From contig NZ_JAUKPO010000003.1 of assembly GCF_030503435.1 (NCBI RefSeq), positions 248,001-312,000 on the forward strand: 64,000 bases of DNA, read 5' to 3'. The stretch is from Rhodocytophaga aerolata (GTDB taxonomy: Bacteria > Bacteroidota > Bacteroidia > Cytophagales > 172606-1). This document shows, one piece after another, positions 36,851 through 45,951 of this stretch. Both the position numbers and the translations under genes were made by a program. Under the pieces are notes generated by a model. That model did not search any database, was not told the DNA's origin, and was given only the letters and a program-made list of their open reading frames with translations. Position 1 is the stretch's first letter. The number at the start of each line of letters is the position of its first letter.

Positions 36851-38884
36851 ATGAGAAATAAACTCCTATCATTCTTGCCTTTCCTTAGGCAGATTATTCT
36901 TTTTCTGCTGATCCAGAATGCTGCTGCACCACTTTTTGCTCAATCCTCAAAAAGAATATTGAAAGAAGCCGGTGAATATTTTGAAAGTGGCGATTATATA
37001 AATGCCCTGCCTATTTATCTGGAATACCTTAAAGCTGATCCGGAGCATCCCCAAGCAAATTTCAATACAGGCATCTGTTATTTGCAAACCATTCATGAAC
37101 ATAAGGCGGTGGCTTACTTACAAAAAGCCTATGCAAAAATGCCTGCTATCCATCCCGATATACATAGGTATTTGGGGGAAGCCTATCAATATAATCACCA
37201 ATTCAAAGAAGCAATAGATGCTTTTAAAGCGTATAAAGCTATAGCTGTCAAAACTCTCACAAAAGATCTAAGCCTTCTACCCATCTTAGAGAGGCGTATA
37301 TATGAATGTCAAAATGGATTAACATACCTGGATAAACCGGTAAAAGCTCAGATAGATAATATTGGTCCTATCATTAATTCTAAGTACGCCGAATATGCAC
37401 CAGTTATTTCAGCCGACGAATCTGTACTCGTATTTACCTCCCGCAGGGCAGGTTCTACCGGTGGCTTTGTAGCTATAGATGATAATCAATATTATGAGGA
37501 CATTTATATTTCTATTAAATCGAATGGCAAATGGGCTGAGCCGAAAAATATACAAGAAATTAATACAGATAAACATGATGCCTGTATAGCCTTATCGTCG
37601 GATGGTAAGCAGCTTTTTATTTACAAAGATAGCCGTGGCGGGGATATTTATGTTTCTAGGTTTGATGCGTTAAAAAATATATGGTCTAAACCGCAAAGCT
37701 TAGGTGAAACGGTAAATACTAAGTATCAGGAACCCTCTGTCTCTATGACGGCTGATGGCAATACTATTTATTTCTCCAGCAACCGCCCTGGCGGCCTGGG
37801 CGGGCTAGATATTTATATGAGCCACAAAGATGCAAAAGGCAATTGGGGAGAAGCCATAAATCTGGGGGCTCCCATCAATACACCTTACGACGACGATGCT
37901 CCGTTCATTCATCCCGATGGGCAAAATCTATACTTCAGTTCCAGAGGGCATGCCGGTATGGGCGGCTACGATATTTACCGGTGTTCCATGGAAACAAACG
38001 GAAAATGGTCGGTACCCGAAAATATTGGCTATCCTATAAATACGTCTGGAGATGACACTTACTTTGTACTCTCTGCCGATAACCGGCATGGATACTATGC
38101 CTCTGCGAAAGAAGGAGGTTTAGGAGAGAAAGATATTTATATTATCTCTATGCCAAAAAGAGAAACCCTGGCTTCAGCCACCGGAAGTGCAATTAAGATT
38201 GAGAAAAAGATAGAAATCAAAAGCCTCCCTCTGGATCAGCCAGCAATTAAACCAACAGCGGGCGCAACTACTATTTTGAGTGGATACATTACTGATGCTT
38301 TCACTAAAGAATCGTTGGAAGCAGAGATTGTGCTTGTAAATAATGAAAACAGTGAAGTTATCTCCGAACAAGTATCAGATTCTGCAGGTTTTTACAAAAC
38401 TGTTATGCTATCTGGCAAAAACTATGGCTTCTCTGTTCAGAAGGAAGGTTACCTGTTCCACTCTGAAAACTATGACATCCCGGCAAGTGAAGGCTTTCAG
38501 GAAATTACCCTTAATGTAGAGCTAAAGAAAGTAAGCGTGGGGTCCAGAATTATTCTGCGGAATATCTTTTTTGATTTCGATAAGGCCACGCTTAAAAAAG
38601 AAAGTACAGCCGAGTTAGAAAAACTCTTAAGCATTATGAATGAGGTGCCTACCCTAAAAATTGAGGTATCTGGCCACACCGATAACAAAGGAAGTGCAGA
38701 CTATAATAAGAAATTATCTGAGCGGCGGGCAAAAGCAGTTGTTGATTATCTGGTTGCCAAAGGGGTAAGTCCTGAGAGATTAGGCTATGCCGGATATGGA
38801 ATGGGACGTCCATTAGTATCTAACGACGATGAAACGGGTAGGCAATTAAACAGGAGGACAGAATTTGAGATTACAGGTAAGTAG
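36851..38884 (+). CDS. TPR, beta-propeller and OmpA-domain protein, PorE-like (copy 1)
   Basis: 677-residue exported protein. Order: signal peptide ending near PLFAQ (about 31), N-terminal TPR-like repeats (35-160), a beta-propeller built of PD40 WD40-like blades (about 190-440; EYAPVISADESVLVFTSRR, VSMTADGNTIYFSSNRPGG, PFIHPDGQNLYFSSRG), a carboxypeptidase-regulatory-like beta sandwich (475-560; LSGYITDAFTKESLEAEIVLV), then an OmpA/MotB peptidoglycan-binding domain (575-675; FFDFDKATLKKES, VSGHTDNKGS, SERRAKAVVDYL, GRPLVSNDDE). This is the architecture of PorE, an accessory component of the type IX machinery that links the outer membrane to peptidoglycan. Unlike PorE it lacks a lipobox. Followed directly by a paralogue. 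Confidence 0.88.
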   Translation: MRNKLLSFLPFLRQIILFLLIQNAAAPLFAQSSKRILKEAGEYFESGDYINALPIYLEYLKADPEHPQANFNTGICYLQTIHEHKAVAYLQKAYAKMPAIHPDIHRYLGEAYQYNHQFKEAIDAFKAYKAIAVKTLTKDLSLLPILERRIYECQNGLTYLDKPVKAQIDNIGPIINSKYAEYAPVISADESVLVFTSRRAGSTGGFVAIDDNQYYEDIYISIKSNGKWAEPKNIQEINTDKHDACIALSSDGKQLFIYKDSRGGDIYVSRFDALKNIWSKPQSLGETVNTKYQEPSVSMTADGNTIYFSSNRPGGLGGLDIYMSHKDAKGNWGEAINLGAPINTPYDDDAPFIHPDGQNLYFSSRGHAGMGGYDIYRCSMETNGKWSVPENIGYPINTSGDDTYFVLSADNRHGYYASAKEGGLGEKDIYIISMPKRETLASATGSAIKIEKKIEIKSLPLDQPAIKPTAGATTILSGYITDAFTKESLEAEIVLVNNENSEVISEQVSDSAGFYKTVMLSGKNYGFSVQKEGYLFHSENYDIPASEGFQEITLNVELKKVSVGSRIILRNIFFDFDKATLKKESTAELEKLLSIMNEVPTLKIEVSGHTDNKGSADYNKKLSERRAKAVVDYLVAKGVSPERLGYAGYGMGRPLVSNDDETGRQLNRRTEFEITGK

Positions 38885-39018
38885 AAAAAATAGTTTTTTC
38901 ACGATTTATATACATATAACATATTTAACCGGTAAATGAAACAATTACTCTTCTAAGGCTGGCTACATTGCCATAGAACTCAAATTGAAGATACTATTTC
39001 ATTTCAGGTTTGAAGATA

Positions 39019-41094
39019 ATGAAAGATTTTATAAAAATTATGTTAAACAAATACTTGTCTGTCTGGCTACTGGTCGTTACCTGTTTACTTGTAAACGTAG
39101 GAAAGGTATCCGCTCAACTAGATAACGACTTAGTAGCAGAAGCGGATGCTGCATATAATATAGGTGCTAAATCCCTTGCCCTCGACAACTATATGTTAGC
39201 CTTACGGGAAAATCCAAACAACGTAAGGGCAAACTTTATGGCTGGTAAAGCAATTATAGAAACCATTGATAAAAGCAGGGCAAGTAAGTATTTAATTAAA
39301 GCCTACGAACTGGACCCCGGTATTAGTGCAGATATTTTACTTTTGATTGGGCAATCATTTCAATATGGCAACGATTTCGACAATGCTATTGCCTATTATG
39401 AGAAGCATAAAACGAAGATCCAAGCAGATGCTGCAACTAAAAAAACAAATAAAAACACATTAAAAGCTATTCTGGCTGAGATTGATGAAAAAATAGCAAA
39501 ATGTAATAATGGTAAAAAGTACACAAGTGATCCGCTGGAATATTCTATAAAAAATCTTGGCAAAGGTGTTAATTCAGGCCATGCTGATTATGCACCGGCC
39601 ATTAATAAGGATGAATCGGTAATGATCTTCACTTCGCGCCGTGAAGGGGGCGTGGGTATTGGAAACGTAGATAAAGACTTAGAATTTTTTGAAGACATTT
39701 ATATTTCCGAATTTAAAGATGGCGAATGGCAACCTGCTCAAAACTTAGGCGCTAACATAAACACAGAATACCACGATGCAAGTATAGGTTTGTCAGGCGA
39801 TGGAAAAACGCTATTTCTCTATAAAGATGAAAATGGGGGAGATATTTATGTTTCTAATCAGCGGAAAGATGGTACATGGTCTAGCCCTGAGCCGCTTAGC
39901 TCTAACATAAATTCAACCTATAATGAAAATTCTGTTTCCATATCTCCGGATGGGCAAACCCTGTTCTTCACTAGTGACCGTCCAGGAGGCAAAGGAGGTA
40001 TAGATATTTACATGAGTAAGCTGGATAAAAATGGGAGATGGGCTAAACCAACCAATATGGGTGCTCCCATCAATACAATATCTGATGAAGACGGTCCTTT
40101 TATCGATTATGATGGCAAAACACTTTATTTCAGTTCACGCGGCCATGAAGGTATGGGTGGGTATGATATTTTTGTAAGTGAATTTGATAGTACAACCAAG
40201 AAATGGTCAGAGCCAGTTAACATTGGTTACCCGATAAATACACCGGATGAAGATATTTATTTTGTAAAATCTGGTGACCGCCGATTTGGCTATTATGCTT
40301 CTGTTAAAGATGGCGGTATGGGGGAGAAAGATATTTATAAAGTAGCTATTCCCGACAATTTGCAGAACTACGACAAGCTGAAAGTGCGGAAGATCTCAGG
40401 TAAACCGGCCCCAATCGTAAAAGTACCTGATGCATTAAATCCAGTAAAACTGGTTATTCGGATAACTGATGCCTCTGCTCAAACTCCGATAAGTGCCAGT
40501 ATCCTGTTGAAGTCTAAAACAAATGAAGCTGAAGTTAGTCTAACTAAAGTATCTGAAGGAGTGTATACGTGCACGTTTAATAATAGTGGCTCGATGGATT
40601 ATGGCATTGCCGTAGAGAAAGATGGGTATATGTACACCAATGCAGATGTATCTATCCCTGCTATATCTGCTGAAGCCAAGGAAATAGTTAAAGAAATTTC
40701 TCTTTCTAAATTGCAGATAGGTTTTAAAACCATCTTACGCAATATTTATTTTGATACAGGGAAAGCAACTCTAAAACCTGAATCATTTCAGGAATTAGAA
40801 AAATTAGAAAAAATGCTGAAAGAAAACACAAGCTATACTATAGAAATATCTGGTCATACAGATAAAATTGGTTCTGCTGAACTGAACAAAAAACTTTCTC
40901 AAAATAGGGCAAAGGCTGTAGTTAAATATCTAACTGATAAAGGTGTTGAATCAAACAGATTAATTGCAGTTGGATATGGAGAAGAAAAACCCTTAGCTTC
41001 TAATGATGATGAATTAGAAGGAAGAGAAATTAACAGAAGAACAGAGTTTGAAATCATTAGCCAGGTACAGAACCAATCGGCAGCCGTAAAATAA
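39019..41094 (+). CDS. TPR, beta-propeller and OmpA-domain protein, PorE-like (copy 2)
   Basis: 691-residue paralogue of the preceding protein with the same order of parts: signal peptide ending near GKVSAQ, TPR-like repeats (about 35-160), PD40 beta-propeller (170-445; YAPAINKDESVMIFTSRR, VSISPDGQTLFFTSDRPGG), a regulatory-like sandwich (475-580), and the OmpA domain (585-685; YFDTGKATLKPES, ISGHTDKIGS, SQNRAKAVVKYL, EEKPLASNDDE). The frame is open from a TTG at 39010, but ATG 39019 begins a standard signal peptide. It is 134 bases after copy 1, so one transcript is possible. Divergence is substantial, so the copies are not recent. Function may be cell-wall anchoring or T9SS assembly; unproven. 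Confidence 0.88.
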   Translation: MKDFIKIMLNKYLSVWLLVVTCLLVNVGKVSAQLDNDLVAEADAAYNIGAKSLALDNYMLALRENPNNVRANFMAGKAIIETIDKSRASKYLIKAYELDPGISADILLLIGQSFQYGNDFDNAIAYYEKHKTKIQADAATKKTNKNTLKAILAEIDEKIAKCNNGKKYTSDPLEYSIKNLGKGVNSGHADYAPAINKDESVMIFTSRREGGVGIGNVDKDLEFFEDIYISEFKDGEWQPAQNLGANINTEYHDASIGLSGDGKTLFLYKDENGGDIYVSNQRKDGTWSSPEPLSSNINSTYNENSVSISPDGQTLFFTSDRPGGKGGIDIYMSKLDKNGRWAKPTNMGAPINTISDEDGPFIDYDGKTLYFSSRGHEGMGGYDIFVSEFDSTTKKWSEPVNIGYPINTPDEDIYFVKSGDRRFGYYASVKDGGMGEKDIYKVAIPDNLQNYDKLKVRKISGKPAPIVKVPDALNPVKLVIRITDASAQTPISASILLKSKTNEAEVSLTKVSEGVYTCTFNNSGSMDYGIAVEKDGYMYTNADVSIPAISAEAKEIVKEISLSKLQIGFKTILRNIYFDTGKATLKPESFQELEKLEKMLKENTSYTIEISGHTDKIGSAELNKKLSQNRAKAVVKYLTDKGVESNRLIAVGYGEEKPLASNDDELEGREINRRTEFEIISQVQNQSAAVK

Positions 41095-41120
41095 TCATTT
41101 AACCTTAGTACTTAATCAGA

Positions 41121-41158
41121 CATAGAAAAAGCACCTTTTACAAGGTGCTTTTTCTATG
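41121..41158. terminator. terminator after OmpA copy 2
   Basis: 17-bp perfect stem (41121-41137 and 41142-41158; core GCACCTT) with a 4-base loop. The T-run lies within the right arm. Confidence 0.85.
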
Positions 41159-41420
41159 AATACCCACAAGTAGTACGCCGCTTAAGAACTGCACAATACG
41201 CTCACTTGCCTGCTATTACTTTCAGAGTTGTTAAATATAACCCACCCATGTATTCAGCTAGTTAGATTAAATTTATGTCAGACAATCAAAGCATATTACA
41301 TTTCTAACAATTTCTTTGAATAAAAGCATTTAATCGCAAGACCATAAAAGGCTCTTGAACAGGAGATGATAAGATTAGTATACATATAGTATGTATTTTC
41401 TCTTTATATATTCATCTAAA

Positions 41421-41467
41421 AAGAGAAGGGACTAAGCGTAAAGTAAATACGCTTAATCCCTTCTCTT
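41421..41467 (-). terminator. stem-loop terminator after the first DUF3857 gene
   Basis: 20-bp stem with a single C-A mismatch (arms 41421-41440 and 41448-41467, core GAGAAGGGA), 7-base loop, followed on the minus strand by a short T run. It lies 61 bases beyond the stop. Confidence 0.65.
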
Positions 41468-41527
41468 CAAACTATCAATCAGCTGCTAGGATTTGATTGA
41501 TAGAGGTAATTTGTAAAACAACCTTCG

Positions 41528-43441
41528 TTAACTTTTATTTACAAGCACAATCTGAGTTTTATCGGCTTTTGCTACCTTTTTGCGGAATTCAACCAACTCA
41601 TTATAAGATGCTGCCGGATAGGTGCCTCTGTTCATCGTAAATTTTCTGATGTATAGAATTATGCCTCTATCTACTACGATGGAAGCTGTATATTCACCAA
41701 AAGCAGATTTATAATGAATGGTTTCAGGTAAAAATTCCGGATGGAAACCCTCTGGTACATGATACCGGATAGTATCGGTATCTATATAAGAAAGTGGAAG
41801 TACAACCGCTGAACGTCTGTTTTCAGTAACAGGTGGTACATAACTGATGGCAGACAGTAAATTAGGCGTAAGAAATATTCTGCTTCCACTTTTTGAGGCA
41901 CATTTACGAATATTCAATACTACCTTTTCAGAAACTGCCGGTACACGTTCTTTCGTATGTGTGTATGTAAAAGAATTAATCTCATAACTAGGTATTTTAA
42001 TGCTCTTATACAGCATTTTCTTTTGTTCTTCCGGGCCATAGGCATAAATCATCTGGCTCAACATATCTTGCTGTTGTCCGGTATAAACACTGGTTATTTC
42101 AGCGGTGGCATCTCCATGAGCCGCAATAACTACTTCTGCTTTTCTGTGCTGCAAATTATCTTTAGCTGTATAAGAAGGCGTTTTTACGAGCTTTCCCCCT
42201 TCTGAAGTGATAAGTAATGCATGCCGGTTACCAGTAAATCCTCCCATATAGCCAAATGGTTTCGTCTGGTCGGTACATTCCAGCCAAATAGTATCTTTCT
42301 GCACCGGAACACATAGAATTACATGGTTAAATTGCATAGTCGGAAAATCGGTTGCAATATCCTGCTCATCATCTCCGGCTTTAATAAGAGCAAAATAAGA
42401 TTCTACCCCTACACTTTTAAGCATGGCTTTGGTATAATTAGAAAGGGCTTTACAATCGCCATATCCTTTGTCTGCCACTAAGGACGCTTCAAAAGATTGC
42501 CAGCCCCCTATCCCAAGCTGTATACTAACATATCTGGTATTTGCTTGCAGGTATTCATATATCTTTTTTACCTTTTTCGCTTTATCAGTTTCTCTGGCTG
42601 TCAGTTGCTGTAATTTTTGCTTCACGCTTTCAGGTAATACATCGCGGCCTTCATTTAATTTATGTTGCCATTTGCCTAATTCTTGCCAGCTACTCATGTT
42701 GCCCTGATATCCTTCCACTTCAAAGTCTGTAGGTGCCGTATATACAATAGGCAGCAATGTAGTTGCCGGCGCCGATAAGGGCTCTACTTCAAATACTGGA
42801 AGATTAGCTATTTGCCAAGTATATATGGTGTTGTTTTCTACTGAAGAAAGGCTCACTTTCTGATTAATATTTACTTCTTTATACCGGAGTTTCAAATTTT
42901 TCGGCATTATCACCGTAAACATAGATTGTTCTACTGCATAGTGCTCTGCCCCCTGAGGCGTCCACACCGGATAAAACAGGGTATTTTTGCTGGTAGTTTC
43001 GTATTCAAATTCTACGGTATAAGGATATTCAGAATACGAAAAAGCGGCTATCTTCATGCGGTTATCCTCAAAGAGGGAATTATCTGAAACTGCACTTACG
43101 TCTTGTGTATCAGCTTTTTTAAGTTTACTTACTAACTTACCCTGTGCATCATATACAGAACCTTGCAGATTGTTTACTTTTACTAATTTATCGTACCCAA
43201 CGTAGGCTTTGGCATATTTCTTTCCTTTTTCATTTAATATAGTAATTGCATAACGGGTTTTCTTGGTAGCTTCACCAGGAGATTTTACCGTAAAAGTGAT
43301 TTCTTCCATACGCTGCACAGCATAAGCATTTTCTAATAGTTTAGCTGGAATACTACTTACAGCATAGTTTCCATCTCCCGCCATAACCCGGAAATAACTG
43401 CACACAAATAGCAGAAGAGAAACAGATTTAATGTTGAACAT
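41528..43441 (-). CDS. DUF3857/transglutaminase-like protein (copy A)
   Basis: 637-residue exported protein. After a signal peptide (about 1-22) comes a DUF3857 beta-rich domain (30-260; TRYAITILNEKGKKYAKAYVGYD). A transglutaminase-like papain-fold domain follows (about 285-430), with catalytic Cys in YGDCKALSNYTKAML, His in FNHVILCV and Asp in LECTDQTKPFGY. A C-terminal beta domain resembles DUF3858 (440-630). Such proteins are common in Bacteroidota; function is unknown. The Cys-His-Asp triad is intact, so cross-linking or proteolytic activity is possible. The open frame begins at an ATG 42 bases upstream (43483), but the ATG at 43441 starts the signal peptide. Downstream of a paralogue on the same strand. 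Confidence 0.83.
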   Translation of the reverse strand: MFNIKSVSLLLFVCSYFRVMAGDGNYAVSSIPAKLLENAYAVQRMEEITFTVKSPGEATKKTRYAITILNEKGKKYAKAYVGYDKLVKVNNLQGSVYDAQGKLVSKLKKADTQDVSAVSDNSLFEDNRMKIAAFSYSEYPYTVEFEYETTSKNTLFYPVWTPQGAEHYAVEQSMFTVIMPKNLKLRYKEVNINQKVSLSSVENNTIYTWQIANLPVFEVEPLSAPATTLLPIVYTAPTDFEVEGYQGNMSSWQELGKWQHKLNEGRDVLPESVKQKLQQLTARETDKAKKVKKIYEYLQANTRYVSIQLGIGGWQSFEASLVADKGYGDCKALSNYTKAMLKSVGVESYFALIKAGDDEQDIATDFPTMQFNHVILCVPVQKDTIWLECTDQTKPFGYMGGFTGNRHALLITSEGGKLVKTPSYTAKDNLQHRKAEVVIAAHGDATAEITSVYTGQQQDMLSQMIYAYGPEEQKKMLYKSIKIPSYEINSFTYTHTKERVPAVSEKVVLNIRKCASKSGSRIFLTPNLLSAISYVPPVTENRRSAVVLPLSYIDTDTIRYHVPEGFHPEFLPETIHYKSAFGEYTASIVVDRGIILYIRKFTMNRGTYPAASYNELVEFRKKVAKADKTQIVLVNKS

Positions 43442-43485
43442 AGAATGATAAAAATTAGTAGGAAGTGAAACTATTATACACATTA

Positions 43486-43536
43486 GTATCGCTGCCCAAA
43501 TAAGTTAAGTTTTTTTACCTATCTGGGCAGCGATAC
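43486..43536 (-). terminator. hairpin between the two DUF3857 genes
   Basis: 13-bp perfect inverted repeat (GTATCGCTGCCCA at 43486-43498, TGGGCAGCGATAC at 43524-43536) with a 25-base loop containing a T-run. It lies just after the stop of copy B, but no T tract follows the stem, so it is an atypical terminator or an intercistronic stabiliser. Confidence 0.45.
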
Positions 43537-43552
43537 GATGACATACGGATTA

Positions 43553-45562
43553 TTAAATTTTAGATTTTTTTATCACAATCTGCTCTGCATGTTTGGCCAC
43601 AACCTGATTGAAGAACTCTTTCAGAAAAGGATACTCTTCCGAATAATATACAGGCTTTTTTAAAGTAATTCTGCTGGTAATCTGGATAGTGTTGCCATTC
43701 ACAGCTACCATATAAGTAAAGCGTCCTGTCTTTTCCGGCAAATCCAGAATAGCACCTTTTGGCATTTCTTCTACTTTGTATCCTTCAGGAATAGTAAATG
43801 TACAAGCATATGTTTCATCCACTGAATAAGCAAAATCTACAGGAAATAACCTATTTTCCAGTTTAAAAGGATTAGCGTTTCTGGCTTCGCTAAGCATAGG
43901 CTTCAGGTATATCATATCTCCGGCTACTTGTGCAAAATCAGATAGGGTAACTTCATATTTTGCATTCACTGTTTTATCAATCTCCTCAACATCTGTGAAA
44001 CTATGGGCGGTAATTTGCCATTCAGGATGTTCTTTTTTAACAGTTTCTATATATTTGTCTTTCCCTTCAGAGAAAATCTTTTTACGCATAGCCAGAGCGC
44101 TGTATCCGCCATCCGAGACATCTATATTTCCTTTCAAGTCCCCTTCCGGTGAAACATTTAATCTGGCAACAAATACGTGCGCTAGTTTTTCTATTGGTTG
44201 AAGTGATACCCAATGAGGATTTTTCTCTGATACCAACCATCCTTCCCCATTCAGACATCTGGCAGGCAGCATACCTGGCTTTATTACCGGGTCGGTTGCA
44301 TCTAATAGAAACTCATTTCCATTGATATTTACATGTGCTATTACATAATTAAATTTTGTAATTAAAGCATATGTCTCGAGCACTCTTCCATGATCACGGG
44401 TACTTAAAATTACAGGATTGGCCTCTATACCTACTTCTTTTAAAAAAGCCACCAGCATAAGATTAATATCGGCTGAGCTACCGCTATGTGTTTCATAAGC
44501 TTTCTTTAAACCAGACGTATATTTTTGCTTTACCTCATTCCATTTTACCTGTTTTCTCACAAAATTATACACAGCAGTTGTCCGTTGTACCGGATCTGTA
44601 TATTTTAAGGAAATAGCCGCTAACTCATCTTTTGCAAAGCCGGTTCTTTTTAATGGCAGGCCAAAACTTTCTCCCTCCAATAAACTCTTTGTTAAGGCTT
44701 GCCAGGTATTATTAATTGGTTGTATCATTTGCCCAGGCAGTTTAACAGTCGCCAACTCAAAATTGATTTTGGTCACATAATCATTAATAGTTGTCATGTA
44801 GGGCTCTTCACGAAGCGCAGGCATGTCTTTGGCTACCCAGCGGTAAACAGTAGCTTGCGGAGTTAACGGATTCGGATCTCCATTAAATCTGTTGATACGT
44901 TCGGTTACCGTTTTTACTTCCGTAGAGAATGACTCATAGCCTTGCGATAACTTTTTATAGTCGAAATATTCGAGCATGGTAGCACGGTACTCACTCCATA
45001 CAACAGGGATACTTTCTTGAAATTGCCACTCTCTAAATGTAAAAGGGAAATCAGACTTAATTGTATAACTGAACTCTATTACAGAGCCTTCTTTCACATT
45101 GGGCATTGTAAACTTCTTAATTACCCAGTTGTCACTTACCTGCTCATCAAAAATAGCTTCTTTGGTTAACTTGTCTTTTATAATTTCTTTGCCATTAAGA
45201 TTATATGTGTATCCTTTTAAATTTAACACTTCTTCTTCTTGGCTATTACTCACACGGTAGAATGGAATTTGTACGTTTGCCCAGTCGTACCCTGCTTTTT
45301 TCAGAATTTTTAAACGTACCTGTCTTTCAAAATACACCTGGAATCCATCATGGTCTGAATACTTGAAATAAGATTTACCAAAATCGCATAAAATTACTGC
45401 ATGCGCACTGGTATCTTTAGCATAGGTGCTCATCTGCAATTCTGGCAATTCTACTTTACCAAATTTTATGGGATCTGCCTGGCCGAAAGCCGATAAGGTA
45501 AGAAAAGAGAGAGAAACTGAAATGATGACTCTGGAAAATGTCTCCAGAAAAAGATGTTTCAT
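43553..45562 (-). CDS. DUF3857/transglutaminase-like protein (copy B)
   Basis: 669-residue paralogue of the neighbouring protein. After a signal peptide (ending at SAFGQ, about 28) it has DUF3857 (about 45-290; YFERQVRLKILKKAGYDWANVQIP), then a transglutaminase-like domain (310-430; Ser replaces Cys at the usual nucleophile position: HSGSSADINLMLVAFLKEVGIEANP, where copy A has YGDCKAL), and a C-terminal beta domain (450-665). HVNINGNEFLLDATDP keeps the Asp region. The absent Cys suggests a non-catalytic, structural or binding protein. The frame is open from an ATG 21 bases upstream, but 45562 gives the cleaner signal peptide. Upstream of copy A in the same direction. Confidence 0.82.
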   Translation of the reverse strand: MKHLFLETFSRVIISVSLSFLTLSAFGQADPIKFGKVELPELQMSTYAKDTSAHAVILCDFGKSYFKYSDHDGFQVYFERQVRLKILKKAGYDWANVQIPFYRVSNSQEEEVLNLKGYTYNLNGKEIIKDKLTKEAIFDEQVSDNWVIKKFTMPNVKEGSVIEFSYTIKSDFPFTFREWQFQESIPVVWSEYRATMLEYFDYKKLSQGYESFSTEVKTVTERINRFNGDPNPLTPQATVYRWVAKDMPALREEPYMTTINDYVTKINFELATVKLPGQMIQPINNTWQALTKSLLEGESFGLPLKRTGFAKDELAAISLKYTDPVQRTTAVYNFVRKQVKWNEVKQKYTSGLKKAYETHSGSSADINLMLVAFLKEVGIEANPVILSTRDHGRVLETYALITKFNYVIAHVNINGNEFLLDATDPVIKPGMLPARCLNGEGWLVSEKNPHWVSLQPIEKLAHVFVARLNVSPEGDLKGNIDVSDGGYSALAMRKKIFSEGKDKYIETVKKEHPEWQITAHSFTDVEEIDKTVNAKYEVTLSDFAQVAGDMIYLKPMLSEARNANPFKLENRLFPVDFAYSVDETYACTFTIPEGYKVEEMPKGAILDLPEKTGRFTYMVAVNGNTIQITSRITLKKPVYYSEEYPFLKEFFNQVVAKHAEQIVIKKSKI

Positions 45563-45951
45563 GGGGTTAAAAGTTTTGACCATAAAATATTTGTTTTTTC
45601 TGAATACTTGTTCACTCTCTTCTGTAACTCATGTATAGATTTGCTCAGATTATGAAAGTTTATTCTCCTTTTTTACTCAAAAACTCTCATCAGTTTGGCT
45701 CTGATAGTATCTTACTAAGCAGGTATAGACTTTATTTCAATTTCCTGTATCAGCCTTACTTGATTACTGGCTAACCCTAACTATGTTCTCTGCTACCAAG
45801 TATATAATGGTAGTTATGTAAGAATAATGCCCCTTTTCCATAAACTATTATTACCCATATTTGCATTTTATTGTAAATTATTCAACCCAATTACTGGTCG
45901 ACAAATTCAGGGGAATCGAACTCAAAAATGTGCCAGTGTGTATCTTACAAT
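45563..45951. other. divergent intergenic region upstream of the WG-repeat gene
   Basis: About 390 bases between divergent 5' ends. A plus-strand TAGATTTG at 45636-45643 matches the -7 consensus but is about 310 bases from the ATG at 45952, so it would mean a long leader. No gene is supported. Confidence 0.4.

Larger units (their letters stand above)
41095..41527. other. intergenic region between OmpA copy 2 and DUF3857 gene
   Basis: About 430 bases between convergent genes, holding two hairpin terminators (41121-41158 and 41421-41467) at its ends. The central 260 bases show no gene or clear signal. Confidence 0.5.

Noticed and set aside
45636-45643. TAGATTTG as the promoter of the WG-repeat gene
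   Set aside because: It is about 310 bases from the start, much farther than the other elements, so it is not assigned.
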